Shown: piece after piece, positions 9,481 to 20,400 of the stretch | Numbering within the stretch: position 1 is the first letter of the stretch | Layout: the number at the start of each line of letters is the position of its first letter | From: a virus | DNA length: 64,000 nucleotides | Reading direction: 5' to 3' (one strand) | IMG/VR virus record: IMGVR_UViG_3300028416_000004 | Coordinates: 62,001 to 126,000 of that record | Position numbers and translations under genes: made by a program | Notes under the pieces: generated by a model | Databases searched by the model: none | The model's input: the letters and a program-made list of their open reading frames with translations, nothing else | What the model was told of the DNA's origin: nothing

Positions 9481-10245
9481 TTAACCATTTTGATTTTCAG
9501 AACCATCTACTAAATTAATAGACTTATCTAATATCTTCTTTATAGCATCATAAGGAAGTTCTATAAAAATTTCATTTAAAGGCTTTACTAAACTCCTTAA
9601 AGTGTTAGCCTTTTCTTCGTCAGGTAAACCATGAGCATCTACCATTAAAGGTGTCTTAACAGGTACAATCATCAAATTAACAACATCAGAATCTGATGGA
9701 AAAGTTATATTAATATCATTACCTTGAGCAATATTGGAAATGTCACCATAATACTTGTTTTTATAAAAACCAGCTATAGTATTCAATATTGTTTTAGGAA
9801 AACCCCACCACTTTGGACCTTCATGCTCTTTTCCTCTAATAGTAATGGGTAAAAAATGTCTAGTTTTAGCAACTTTTTTCTTTTTATCATCACTATCTGG
9901 TTGAGTATTTAAATGTTCACATATAGGACAAGGTCTACCGTATTGAGAAGGGCATACTACCATTTTTGAACTTCCTATATTCCAGTGAAAATCAATTTTT
10001 TGATAAGCTTTTCCAACTAAAGGTGGTACAATCCTAATTTCTTCACCCTCACTTGGTATTTTACCTTTTTTTGGATTATAAGTAGCATCCCTTAAATCTA
10101 CCTTAACCTTTTCATTTCTGTTCATAGAAGAATTTGTTTCTTCTACATCACTTAAAAATTCTTCAACATTCATTCCTTGACTGTAAGGTTGTTGATTTAC
10201 ACCCTCAAACTCTTGGTTTGAAGGATTGTTGTTGTAATCATTCAT
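9481..10245 (-). CDS. gp32-like single-stranded DNA-binding protein
   Basis: It coats ssDNA at the fork and works with UvsX and the polymerase. The 254-residue protein has the gp32 zinc site: His87, Cys98, Cys106 and Cys109 in KMVVCPSQYGRPCPICEHLN, with nearly the same spacing as T4 gp32 (His64, Cys77, Cys87, Cys90). The following KKKKVAKTRHFLPI strand and WWGFPKTIL fit the OB-fold core. The N-terminus before residue 40 is Asn/Gln-rich and disordered, unlike the basic N-terminal cooperativity domain of T4, and the C-terminal acidic tail is very short (VDGSENQNG). It begins the gp32-uvsX-flap nuclease operon behind a -7 box at 10307-10314. Confidence 0.88.
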   Translation of the reverse strand: MNDYNNNPSNQEFEGVNQQPYSQGMNVEEFLSDVEETNSSMNRNEKVKVDLRDATYNPKKGKIPSEGEEIRIVPPLVGKAYQKIDFHWNIGSSKMVVCPSQYGRPCPICEHLNTQPDSDDKKKKVAKTRHFLPITIRGKEHEGPKWWGFPKTILNTIAGFYKNKYYGDISNIAQGNDINITFPSDSDVVNLMIVPVKTPLMVDAHGLPDEEKANTLRSLVKPLNEIFIELPYDAIKKILDKSINLVDGSENQNG

Positions 10246-10306
10246 ACTTTTCTCTTTTTTAAAGTTTTTAATCAGTCTAAATCGTTTTTCTTAACTTTTA
10301 TAACCG

Positions 10307-10314
10307 CAAATATA
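10307..10314 (-). promoter_or_regulatory. Bacteroidota-type -7 box upstream of gp32
   Basis: TATATTTG on the minus strand, about 62 nt upstream of the gp32 ATG. The -33 position is AT-rich without a clear TTTG. The long leader to the ATG leaves room for translational control, which is known for T4 gene 32, but I see no defined operator. Confidence 0.5.
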
Positions 10315-10418
10315 ACTCTTAATTGAGTCTAATTATAAATATAGTTATTTTTAAATTTCATATACAAATAAAGTTAAAAAAAACATAAAAAACAATATTT
10401 TTTCAATTTATTTTTCAA

Positions 10419-12053
10419 CTAAATACATTCCATATAATTATCACCTAAAGAATAATCAATTTCAAACACCATATCATTATATTTTGATAATATTTTTTGA
10501 ATTTCTCCTATTAAATTTAACTCTTCTGGATGTATATCTAAAACAAAAGAATCAAACACTTGAAACATAAATGATGACTTGTGACTTTCTAGCCATTTTT
10601 TTAATTCATTTAATTTATCTACCACTATTTCTGCAGCTGTAGATTGAACGTAATTATTAAATGCAGCATATGTCTTATTAGGTTTTATTAAAGTACCAAA
10701 AGGGTTTATTATATACCCCAATTCTTTATAAACATTATTAATATAATCAGAAGTATTTAAGATTGGATTTAAAAATTCTTTTATATTATTTAAAGCTTCC
10801 TCTACATTGATGCCTTCTATTTTAGAAATTAAACTTTTTATTAACGTATCACCTCCTCCATACAATATAGCATGATTAATGTCCTTTGCAACTTTTCTAT
10901 GAAAAGATGTTACTTCAACACTTCCTCCCAACATAGCTTTAGCTGTATTGTAATGCAAATCAGAGTTCATATTTTTAATTATAAATTCTTCATCTCTAGA
11001 TAAGTACATAGATAACCTTGTTTCAAAAGACTTATAATCAAATACTACAATTTTACCACCTTTATGTCTGGGGATAATTTCTTTTCTTATAGGACTATCT
11101 TTAGGTATCATTTGTGGATTAAACGAATCTACACAATTTATCCTACCAGTTATAGTTCTTTTATCTGAATATCTTAACATTATATATTTCTTATCATTTT
11201 CCCAAGTGCTCCTTACTCCTTCTGGAATTTTAAAATTTGAATTAAAATATATTTTATTTGTAGATAACCAAGAAGTTACTTTATCTTTAACTGTTTGCCT
11301 TATACAAGAATTTAACTCATCTTTAGTTAGAGTGTGTTTACTTATTATGTCATTCATCATCATAGGTATAAACCTATAAACATCTTTATTTAAAAAGATT
11401 TTTATAAAATCTTTAGGTTCTATATGATTAGAATATTTAGACCAAAAAACATTTTCCAAAGTCATAACATTTCTAACTTCATCGACATAAACATATTTAA
11501 TAATATTTTGATAACTAAATAAAGTACATTCTATTTTATTGATTAATCCTGTAAAAATCTTCTTATAATCTTTGCCTACATATTCTAAACTAGAAACACT
11601 TATAGCATAAGTATTTGAATCATTGTAAATATAGCATACATTTTTATGAAAATATATAAAAGACCTAGTTTTATTATTTATATTATTTAGAAAAAAATCT
11701 CTTATCTCTCCATCTAAAATAGCATCATAAGTTATAATGTTTTTATTGAAAAACTTTTTCATAGAAAATTCAAGAAACATTTTGATGTCTGTTTTGTTTT
11801 TTCCATCCTTTTCTGTTAAACTAAAAGTCCAAAATAAATTATCTGATATTTTAGGATTATCAATAGATTGTTCTGGGAAAATTTCTCTAACTTTATTCCA
11901 ACCTATTATTAAAGTAGGTAAATCTTGCTCTTCTGTAAAACTAATAGTTTCTATTAACTCTAAAGCAAAATTATCATAATGGACATTTATATACTCCAAA
12001 TCATCAGAAGAATAAGGGAGTATTTTACAAATTTTTATCAAACTATTAAGCAT
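10419..12053 (-). CDS. Family A-like DNA polymerase with altered motif C
   Basis: The 544-residue protein carries the three polymerase motifs of family A in its C-terminal half: motif A VFDYKSFETRL with Asp339, motif B HRKVAKDINHAILYG (Arg386, Lys390, Tyr398), and motif C FQVFDSFVLDI with Asp501. In motif C the usual His-Asp-Glu reads Phe-Asp-Ser. GRINCVDSFNPQMIP and QSTAAEIV are also family A landmarks. The first 270 residues do not show DEDD exonuclease motifs and are not recognised. The start codon lies only 4 nt after a TATATTTG box, so the transcript may be leaderless. A DnaE polymerase is encoded elsewhere in the window, so this enzyme may have an accessory role such as gap filling or repair. 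Confidence 0.85.
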   Translation of the reverse strand: MLNSLIKICKILPYSSDDLEYINVHYDNFALELIETISFTEEQDLPTLIIGWNKVREIFPEQSIDNPKISDNLFWTFSLTEKDGKNKTDIKMFLEFSMKKFFNKNIITYDAILDGEIRDFFLNNINNKTRSFIYFHKNVCYIYNDSNTYAISVSSLEYVGKDYKKIFTGLINKIECTLFSYQNIIKYVYVDEVRNVMTLENVFWSKYSNHIEPKDFIKIFLNKDVYRFIPMMMNDIISKHTLTKDELNSCIRQTVKDKVTSWLSTNKIYFNSNFKIPEGVRSTWENDKKYIMLRYSDKRTITGRINCVDSFNPQMIPKDSPIRKEIIPRHKGGKIVVFDYKSFETRLSMYLSRDEEFIIKNMNSDLHYNTAKAMLGGSVEVTSFHRKVAKDINHAILYGGGDTLIKSLISKIEGINVEEALNNIKEFLNPILNTSDYINNVYKELGYIINPFGTLIKPNKTYAAFNNYVQSTAAEIVVDKLNELKKWLESHKSSFMFQVFDSFVLDIHPEELNLIGEIQKILSKYNDMVFEIDYSLGDNYMECI

Positions 12054-12057
12054 ATTG

Positions 12058-12065
12058 CAAATATA
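12058..12065 (-). promoter_or_regulatory. Bacteroidota-type -7 box abutting the family A polymerase start
   Basis: TATATTTG on the minus strand ends 4 nt before the ATG at 12053. With the usual few-nucleotide distance to the start of transcription, the mRNA would begin at or next to the ATG. The -33 region is only a partial match. Confidence 0.5.
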
Positions 12066-12110
12066 AATAAATTATTTACAATAAACATATAAATTTATTT
12101 TTTTTAAAAA

Positions 12111-15100
12111 TTATGAAAAAGTTATACCTTTATCTTGAAAATTTTCTTTTAAATACTCTAAGAAACTTGGAGCTCTTTGTTGCGCCCTATTCATTCCTCC
12201 TAATTTATCATTAGGGTCTAATTTTGCAGTAATGTGACTGACTTCATAACCTGGGCCTGCATTTAAATGATAATAGAAAAATACTGCTTCTTTTAAAGAA
12301 GGGAAAGTTATACCATCATCTGTGCACCCATAAGCCTTTTCTCTACTTGTTCTTTTAGAAGAAGGTCCAAAGTTTTTAGTTGTTCTTCTACTATTAAAAA
12401 ACCCAACTAAAGCAGATGTAGCAACATCTTCTTCTCCTAATTTTTCAGGATTTTTAACTAAATCTACACCAGTATATTTTTTAGCAGCTTCATAACCAGA
12501 TTTGAAAGTTATTTGATTATAACCTCTTCCTCTATATTTCCAACCATCACCTTGAGCAGTATTTCCATAACCATCTTTTCTAATACCTATAGGCTTTTGT
12601 GTATAAACAATATTTGCAATCTTTTCTTGATATTTATCTGAATCTGCTTTTTGAGTTTTTGGATTTACAAACCCTTTTTTAACAGGGTCATTCTTTTTAA
12701 AATAACTCCAGACTTCTGGTAATCTTGCTGCACTATAATTAAATCCTTCAGATTTTAACTCAAAAGAACTTTCTTTACTACAAATAGCTAACACAGAAGC
12801 TATAGCATAATCAGACTTAATACCCTTTTTAATACATTCATTTATAATTTTATTTATCCTAGTCTTCTTAGTTGAACTATTTAAATAAGCACTAACTTCC
12901 TTACTGCCAGCATCTAAACCAAAAACTTTTTGATTACTAGCATCTGAAGAACCAGCATTATTTTGAGAACTTGAAATGTCTTGTGTAAAACTTGCATACT
13001 CTTCATAAATAGCTTTCTTTTCTTCTTCTGTATATTGAGATGAACCCTCTAAAGGAGCTATCTTATCACTTATGGAAGTATAAGCCTTTTCATAATCTTG
13101 AAGAGTTATTGGAGTTATACCACCATAACTATCGCCTGCATATCTCATTTTTATACCATTTAAATCTGTAGTCATATTGTTAGGACTAATCTTATGACTA
13201 ACTTTAATAATTTGATATAATCCAGTAAAAATTGTATGATTTTCTAAAAAGAAAAATTGCATTGGAGAAATTTGTGCATTACCAATAATTTCAACACCAG
13301 CTTTGTAACTTCTTCCTTCAAAGACAGATAATAAACTACAATCAGTAGTTACTGTTCTATTTTTATTTTCATTATCAACGATAGCTTGTAAATTCACTAT
13401 ACTTTCAGCTGTTACTTTATTATCATCAGTTCCAACTTGAACATTTTTAACAATTTTATTAGTTGGGTCTCCAAATGCTACAGGAAATGCTTGAACTTGA
13501 AAATTCCTCAAATCCTTAACTGATGACTGTTTTTTATCTGGGTTATTACCAACTAAAGTCCTACTTTCTGGTGTAGGTTGAAACATTACTTGAAAAAAGT
13601 TACCTATTTTTGGCCCCATCATTTCTTGAGGTGTAAAAATATCTGTAATCTTATCATATCTAGCATTTCCGCAAATAGGGAAAAACATAAAATTATTTTT
13701 AGTACAAAGTTGTTGAAAAATATTTAAAACAGTTGTATTTGCTTTTGCTGAATATAAAGGTTTTATATTAATAATAGAATCTTCAACTTTAACTTTTCTC
13801 TCTCCAGAAGAACCAATAGCCTGAAGTGGATAATCATATCTAAAACCACCTCCAGCAACACTTCCATCATTTCTTTTTCTATTTATTGGCGTACCTTTTC
13901 CTCCATCTAAATTCTGAGAATATGTTTCTTGAAGAATTTCAGCAACATTTGGAGTTAAAACTGAAGGGTCTCCAACTTGATTAATTCTAGAACCACTAGA
14001 ATTTGTTCCTAAAATTTGCCACTGATGAAAAAGAGTATGCATTTGTTGATAAATCAAATCTTCATGCTCTCCTGCTTTACCCAAAACTGAACCAAAAACT
14101 TTATTTATTTCATCTTGATTTTTTTGAATTTTTGACCTTAAACCTTTACAGAATTGTCTTAAAAATACTAAAGTAGCCTGAGCATAGAGAATTTCATCAT
14201 CATTTACACTAGATATTGTAGCACCACTTTTCGCTGCTCCTACAGGTACTTCTTGCATAAAAGGAAACAAACCTCCAGCTAAAGGTATTATATTACACCT
14301 AACTTCTGTTCTTGAAGGATATTGAGCATAAGGAGCAATTACTACAGGATTTAAATTAATATCTAAAAAACCATCTTTTGCAGCTCCATCACTATCTTCA
14401 AGTTTATCTTCATCAGTTGGTCCAAAAGTTTTTTTCCAAACAAATTCAGAAGATTTAAAAGATTTGTCTATAGGATTTTTCATATCCTTATTTATTATTT
14501 TATTATAATCTAAAAAACTATTAATCAAATCATCACCTCTTTCTCCTTTTATAGTTTTATTATAAAATGAAATAAATTCACTTACTTTACTATTTTCTTT
14601 AGTTAAAGGTTCTTTTTTATCTTTCTTTACTAAGACTGAAGATAATTTAACTATTTGAGCTATTTCATCTTCTACTTCATCAGATTCTGTTTGAGTATCT
14701 TCTTTTTCTTCTCCTTCTTCATCCACTTCTGGTCTAGGTTGAACACCAGGTGCATTTAAAGATTCTGAAACTCTTGAAACATCTTCAGTAGAACTAAAAA
14801 CCACATACTCCATACCATTACCATCATAAAGGAAACCATTTTTATTTAAACAAACATGGGTATAAATAACACCATTCATTCCTACAAAAGTACCTAAAGT
14901 AGTCTCAAAATCTAAACCATTACCATAAGTTCTTGGTTGGTAATAAGTTTGTGCTTTTGTTTTACCAAAAAATGCTTTATTTGGACCAATTAATTTTCCC
15001 ATAAATTCCTCAACTGTATAACCAATAAAGTTAGCATTTTTCATTTCTAAACCAACACCATCATTTAAATTTAAAACATTTTTATCAACATCATATATTA

Positions 15101-17078
15101 AACCCATATCAGATGATTTAAATAAATATTCAGACTTATATTTTGAATCTTCATCTTCTTCACCTTCACCTTTAATCTTGTTTCTAATCTTTTTAATATA
15201 TTCTATTGCTGTTTTATCTTCTGTTAATGTTTCTAATCCTGGTTGTATAACAACAATTTTTTGCTTTAAATCTTGCCAATCAAACTCAACTTCTTCTTCT
15301 GCATCTGGGTCATATATAATAGCAGTTATTACATCACAGAAATTTTTTAACATTTGCAATCCATCAAAATCTAACTGATTTAATATTGATTGATTTATGT
15401 TATTTAAATCAGAATCAGCTAAAGACCTAACCTTATCTAAATCCAACTTTTTATAATCTCCAGTAATAAAGGTTATATCCCCATCAGGTTCCATGTTTCC
15501 AGGTAAAGATGGATTGTAACTTTGAGTTAAAAAACCAAGTATAGCAGCTCTTTTTATTATTACAGAAGCCATTACAGACCAATCAGTTACATCTATAAAA
15601 GGATTTTCAGTACCTATCTCTAAGTTATTGATTATATTTTTAATCTTTTTATCACCATCTAAATTAGCTTCCGCTTGTAATGATTTATTTTCAGCAATAC
15701 CATAACTTATAGCAGTAGTAAATTCAGATACAAATTTTTTCTCAAATTCATTAACGCCTAAATTGCTAACTGGAACTTGCTTTCCTAAATCTTTAGAATC
15801 TTCAGAAGGTTTTTCAAATTTCATTGGAAAATATCTACCTATAACATCTTCCTCTTCTGCCTTATTTCTAGCTTCATAATTATTTAAATAACCTTGTTCT
15901 CCAGCATCTATAATAAAACCCATAATATAAGCAGCGTCTTTAGCGATTGTTGAGAAAACTTCAGATATAGTTAGTTTTTTTAATTCATCTTTTTTCTCTT
16001 CATAAACACTACCTTTTATTGCTTCATCAATTAATTTTAAATTTTTTTCTATTTTTTCATTTAGTTGCTTAGACTCTTCTTTTAATTTTTGCAAATCAGA
16101 ATCACTAGGTGTTTTACCAAAATCAACTGTTACACTAGGTTTTTTACCTGATGATAATATTTTTATTTTATAATTTTCAACGTTACGAGAAGCACCATTC
16201 AAAGCTTTTAAATAGGTATTTAAATCTTCTTTATCTTCTTTTACATAAACTTCTCCTGGGCTTGTTATTGTAATTTTCTCAAATCCTTCAATTGCACCTT
16301 TGCCCCCAACAGTACTTTCTATAACGTCTCCAAAACTAAAAATACCACTAACTATACCTTGTATAGGGTCTCTTTTTAACACTTCTAACTTATTTACTAA
16401 TTCATCGTATTCTTTGTTTATATTTTTAGTCTGAATTTCTACAGTCTTACCAATATACATAAGGTCAATAACACCTTCAGTAGCTTTAATAAATTCTTTT
16501 GAGTCTTTAGGAAAATCCTTTACTCTATCTGCTCTTAATTTTTTTGCTGCATAAAGATACAAAAAAGGTAAATCAGCAAACATACCCCACTGATTAGGAA
16601 CAAATGTTGCTCTTAAAGTATAACTACCATCATCAGAGTTATATTGAGTAGAAGTAGTTTTCATATTTAAAAGCCAAGTAACTGGAGAGCCTAAATATCC
16701 TTTAAATGTAAATACAAATTTAGGTGGTGGCCACTGAAATAATGAAGCATAATTGACTCCATCTATTTCATTGTCAGATAATTCACCAAATACTGTCTTT
16801 CCATATAAATCTTTAAATTCTATTTCAACTATAGGTTGTAAAGAAGTGTTAGTTTCTACTTTTATATTAGTAATTCCAAAACCTGTTGATTCTCTAAAAA
16901 AACCAACATTAAATGTTTTATATCCAGTAAAATCCTCAACACCAGCATGGTTAATTAAGCCAGTATCTTCATCATAAGAAACTTTACCTTCATTAGTTAA
17001 AGTGCTTAAACGAACATCTAAATATAAATCTTTCTCATTATAATATAAATCAGATATGTTATTAGGTATTATTGGCAT
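12111..17078 (-). CDS. Giant baseplate hub-type protein with C-terminal GH19 muramidase/chitinase-like domain
   Basis: A 1655-residue virion protein. The N-terminal 160 residues (FKDLYGKTVFGEL, FQWPPPKFVFTFKGYLG, YTLRATFVPNQW) resemble hub/spike-associated proteins of T4-like phages. A long central region follows with several acidic low-complexity stretches (about 785-815, EVDEEGEEKEDTQTESDEVED). Residues about 1405-1655 form a GH19-type lysozyme domain: AICSKESSFEL with the likely acid Glu1436, NYSAARLPEVW, and the hallmark GWKYRGRGYNQIT. The fusion suggests a tail-borne enzyme that opens the peptidoglycan during DNA injection, comparable in role to T4 gp5. It could also serve in lysis, since no separate endolysin was found here. 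Confidence 0.82.
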   Translation of the reverse strand: MPIIPNNISDLYYNEKDLYLDVRLSTLTNEGKVSYDEDTGLINHAGVEDFTGYKTFNVGFFRESTGFGITNIKVETNTSLQPIVEIEFKDLYGKTVFGELSDNEIDGVNYASLFQWPPPKFVFTFKGYLGSPVTWLLNMKTTSTQYNSDDGSYTLRATFVPNQWGMFADLPFLYLYAAKKLRADRVKDFPKDSKEFIKATEGVIDLMYIGKTVEIQTKNINKEYDELVNKLEVLKRDPIQGIVSGIFSFGDVIESTVGGKGAIEGFEKITITSPGEVYVKEDKEDLNTYLKALNGASRNVENYKIKILSSGKKPSVTVDFGKTPSDSDLQKLKEESKQLNEKIEKNLKLIDEAIKGSVYEEKKDELKKLTISEVFSTIAKDAAYIMGFIIDAGEQGYLNNYEARNKAEEEDVIGRYFPMKFEKPSEDSKDLGKQVPVSNLGVNEFEKKFVSEFTTAISYGIAENKSLQAEANLDGDKKIKNIINNLEIGTENPFIDVTDWSVMASVIIKRAAILGFLTQSYNPSLPGNMEPDGDITFITGDYKKLDLDKVRSLADSDLNNINQSILNQLDFDGLQMLKNFCDVITAIIYDPDAEEEVEFDWQDLKQKIVVIQPGLETLTEDKTAIEYIKKIRNKIKGEGEEDEDSKYKSEYLFKSSDMGLIYDVDKNVLNLNDGVGLEMKNANFIGYTVEEFMGKLIGPNKAFFGKTKAQTYYQPRTYGNGLDFETTLGTFVGMNGVIYTHVCLNKNGFLYDGNGMEYVVFSSTEDVSRVSESLNAPGVQPRPEVDEEGEEKEDTQTESDEVEDEIAQIVKLSSVLVKKDKKEPLTKENSKVSEFISFYNKTIKGERGDDLINSFLDYNKIINKDMKNPIDKSFKSSEFVWKKTFGPTDEDKLEDSDGAAKDGFLDINLNPVVIAPYAQYPSRTEVRCNIIPLAGGLFPFMQEVPVGAAKSGATISSVNDDEILYAQATLVFLRQFCKGLRSKIQKNQDEINKVFGSVLGKAGEHEDLIYQQMHTLFHQWQILGTNSSGSRINQVGDPSVLTPNVAEILQETYSQNLDGGKGTPINRKRNDGSVAGGGFRYDYPLQAIGSSGERKVKVEDSIINIKPLYSAKANTTVLNIFQQLCTKNNFMFFPICGNARYDKITDIFTPQEMMGPKIGNFFQVMFQPTPESRTLVGNNPDKKQSSVKDLRNFQVQAFPVAFGDPTNKIVKNVQVGTDDNKVTAESIVNLQAIVDNENKNRTVTTDCSLLSVFEGRSYKAGVEIIGNAQISPMQFFFLENHTIFTGLYQIIKVSHKISPNNMTTDLNGIKMRYAGDSYGGITPITLQDYEKAYTSISDKIAPLEGSSQYTEEEKKAIYEEYASFTQDISSSQNNAGSSDASNQKVFGLDAGSKEVSAYLNSSTKKTRINKIINECIKKGIKSDYAIASVLAICSKESSFELKSEGFNYSAARLPEVWSYFKKNDPVKKGFVNPKTQKADSDKYQEKIANIVYTQKPIGIRKDGYGNTAQGDGWKYRGRGYNQITFKSGYEAAKKYTGVDLVKNPEKLGEEDVATSALVGFFNSRRTTKNFGPSSKRTSREKAYGCTDDGITFPSLKEAVFFYYHLNAGPGYEVSHITAKLDPNDKLGGMNRAQQRAPSFLEYLKENFQDKGITFS

Positions 17079-17089
17079 ATTTTTATAAA

Positions 17090-17401
17090 TTAATATTTAG
17101 TGTTTTTTCTTAAAATTTTACCTTCTACTTCCGTCAAAACCTCCCTTAAAGGTAGTGGTATCCTTAATACAGTTTCTTTTGGAATATCAAATTCAATAGA
17201 ATATTCTGGATTAGCCAACAATATTAACCAACCATAAGTATCATCTTCATAAACTTCTGCTGAAATTCTATCTAATCTTGTTTTGTCTGAATTATATATC
17301 CTAAAAATATCCGTATTTCTCTCTTTTATTTTTATAGGAGGCATAACATCAATACCTTTTCCGTCTTCTCTTCTTAAAATTTTATACCTATCTTTTCCCA
17401 T
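17090..17401 (-). CDS. Small baseplate protein, gp53/LysM-like
   Basis: A 103-residue protein with the pattern D-R-I-S-A-E-V-Y-x-D-D-T-Y-G-W-L-I-L-L-A-N followed by a loop and VLRIPLPL. This matches the layout of small LysM-like tail and baseplate proteins such as T4 gp53 and P2 gpX, which bridge hub and wedge or cap the tube. It lies between the giant hub protein (11 nt downstream) and the repeat-rich tail protein, consistent with a baseplate cluster. Identity with gp53 is an inference from pattern and context. Confidence 0.55.
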   Translation of the reverse strand: MGKDRYKILRREDGKGIDVMPPIKIKERNTDIFRIYNSDKTRLDRISAEVYEDDTYGWLILLANPEYSIEFDIPKETVLRIPLPLREVLTEVEGKILRKNTKY

Positions 17402-17483
17402 AACATTTAGTATATTGTATTAATAAATATTAATTGTTATTTTTTTATAAATTAAAACAATATAAAAAAAATGTAAAGCAAAA

Positions 17484-20400
17484 CTAAACACTTGTTCTTC
17501 TACTGAAAAATCCTCCTTCATCTGTCGATAATGGTGGGTCTTCATTCAATCTTCCACCATAAGAACCTATAATATTAAAGTTTAAAGTAACTTCACACCA
17601 CATAGGCTGAACTCTACCACCATCAAAAGTCCAAGGTGCATCTGAATAACTATAAGAAACACTATTAACTACAATATCATGGTCTAACCAATCTCCTAAA
17701 GTTAAATGACACACAGGAGGTCTAGAAAAAGAAAATCCAGAATTAGTTCTTTCTGACAATCTATTTCTTGCAGGTCTAGTCATTTTAGCAATAAATTCCA
17801 TTCTTTTTAAAAAATCAACTTTGCTTCCAGAAAAATAACTAGGTTGAAACATATTTTTTCTTTTCATTTCTGCAAGTTTCTTAACAGTATCTTCAGATTT
17901 GCTTTCTACATAATTATCTTCTCTAACTGTTGTATCAAAACCTTCAAAGAATTTATATATATTTTCTCCTTGAGCTGTTTTTTCAGAATAAGAAACCCTC
18001 CTTTGAGCAACTAAAGTAGCTTCATCATCTAAAATGTTAGCTTGAGTCTTAAGCTCGTTTGCTTTTGTTATTTTTTCATCACTTTCTACCTTAACTCTTT
18101 TTTTCTCTTCTTCTGAAGCTGACTCATCAACATTTACTATACTTGCTTCTAACTTTCTAGCTTCAGCCCTTAATTCATCAGCTTGTGCAGTATTTGTAGC
18201 TATTAATTTAGAAAAATTATTATTCTCAAAATTTTCTATTATTTTAGTAACTACACCATTTTGAGGATTAAAATCATAACCTATATCAACTTCTGTTGCA
18301 AAGTCAGTTAAAACAAAAAACGAAACACTACCATCTCTTGATGAATTGCTGTAAGTATAAATTGGTTCTGGTCTTCCTAAAAATGTAGTAGAGTTCCAAC
18401 TTGCAGAATCACCATGTTGAAAACTCTTTATATAAGCTGGGAAAGACATTGCAGAACCTTCTATAGCTGGTATAGAATAATTCGTCAAAACAAACCTTAA
18501 TGTTTCAGCACCTTGTGGTGCATAAGGATTTTTAATACTATATCTATTAAAATTCTTTTTATATTGTCCATCACTTTTCTTTCCTACAATAAAAACACTA
18601 GAAGAGCCCTCATTACCTTGTACGTTAAAATTTTGTGCAAAAGCAATTCTATTATCTGAAGCTATTGTATTAATGACATGCCTAACACCTCTCCTTCTAC
18701 TACTTTCTCCATCAAAATCAAAAGCTATAGTGTCTGTTGTATCAGTTTGAGAAGCCATAGAAACTCCTGTACCTAATTCTTGTGAATCATTTTGAGAAAG
18801 TGGTTTTAATATTTTTTCAGGAGAACTACTTAAATATTGTCCTCCATTTTGAGTTATTACATCTGCTGGAGTTGTGTTTGTTCTGACTTGTAATCTTTTT
18901 TGTATTCCAGACTTACTCAATAAATCTTGAAAGCCTGGTGAACCAAAACTCCTTAACTGTTCAATAGCATTTTGATTTCCAGGTTGATAATTATAACCTG
19001 GCTTAATTTGAAAAGTATTTTGTTGAACATTATGTAAAGAAATAAGATTTGTTATAAAACCTTCACTTTTAGGAGAAGAATAAAAACTTAAACCATCATC
19101 AGGTTTAGAAGAATCATCTACTAATGATGTACCATAAATACCATATATATTTGATATACCTTCTATATTTTTTAGACTTTCTAATGAGTTTTTTTGAAGC
19201 AAATAATCTCTTCCACCAGAATTAATTTGACTAGAAGATACCTCATCAAAAAACCTCTTAGATTCCTCATCATCAAAAACACTTTTTAAACTATTACCAT
19301 TATTATTTAAAGCTTCATTTGCCTTCCTAAAAATACTACCAGAAATTTCAAGTCTAGAAACACCAATATAATCACTACTACCTGCCGTTATAATATTAGC
19401 ACCTAAATTAAATCTACTAGGATTTTTTGATAATTGTTCATTTCTAAAAATTTTAGATAAATTTTCTATATCTGAACCATTTGAAATATTAGCAGATTTT
19501 TGCTCTTCCCTTTCAACTTTTGATATTTCAGATAAATTAATATCACTCTCTACATTGTGACTTAAATTATTACTTCTAAAACTAATAGAGCCATTAGATA
19601 AATCATTAGGTTGTGAAATATTATTATATAAATTATTCAATCTAAAAGCATCTGAATCATCTTCTAAATTACCACTATTTGAAGTATTAGAATTTATATT
19701 ACTAACTAAATATTGAAAACTATCTCCAGCTAAATCAGAATTAGAAGAAACGTTAGATATTAAGTTATTATCCCTTGTTTGAGTAGAATCATTTTGCAAA
19801 TCACTATTACTAGTTACATTTGTTGATAAATCATCATTCCTATATACAACAGAATCATTAAGTAAATCTGTCTGTATAGATGTATTTTTAGATAAATCAT
19901 TCTGCCTAATAGATGTTGAATCAGATTCTAAATTAGAAATTAAAGGATTATTATAAGATAAATCATCATTCCTAAAAACTTCACTATCTTGTTCTAAATT
20001 TGAAACTTTAGGGTTATTATAAGATAAATCATCATTTCTATATACTCCAGATTCAAATTCTAAATTTGAAATTTTAGGATTATTATTAGATAAATCTTGT
20101 TGCCTAAATTCTATAGAATCATTTTCTAAACTAGATGAATTTGAAGTATTATTTTGTAACCTTTCATTCCTAAAACCTTTTGAATAATCTTCTAAATCTG
20201 ATTTTTTTGATTCATTTTTAGACATTAAAGTACTATTAAAACCATCAGAAAAAGATTTTAAATCAAAATTTTTATTTAAATTTTTATTTTCAGAATCATT
20301 CCTATAAGGTATGGAATTTAATTCCAAATTAGAATTTAAATTATTATTTTTAGAAAAATTATTTTCTCTTATTTCAACAGAACTATTTTCTAAATTATTA

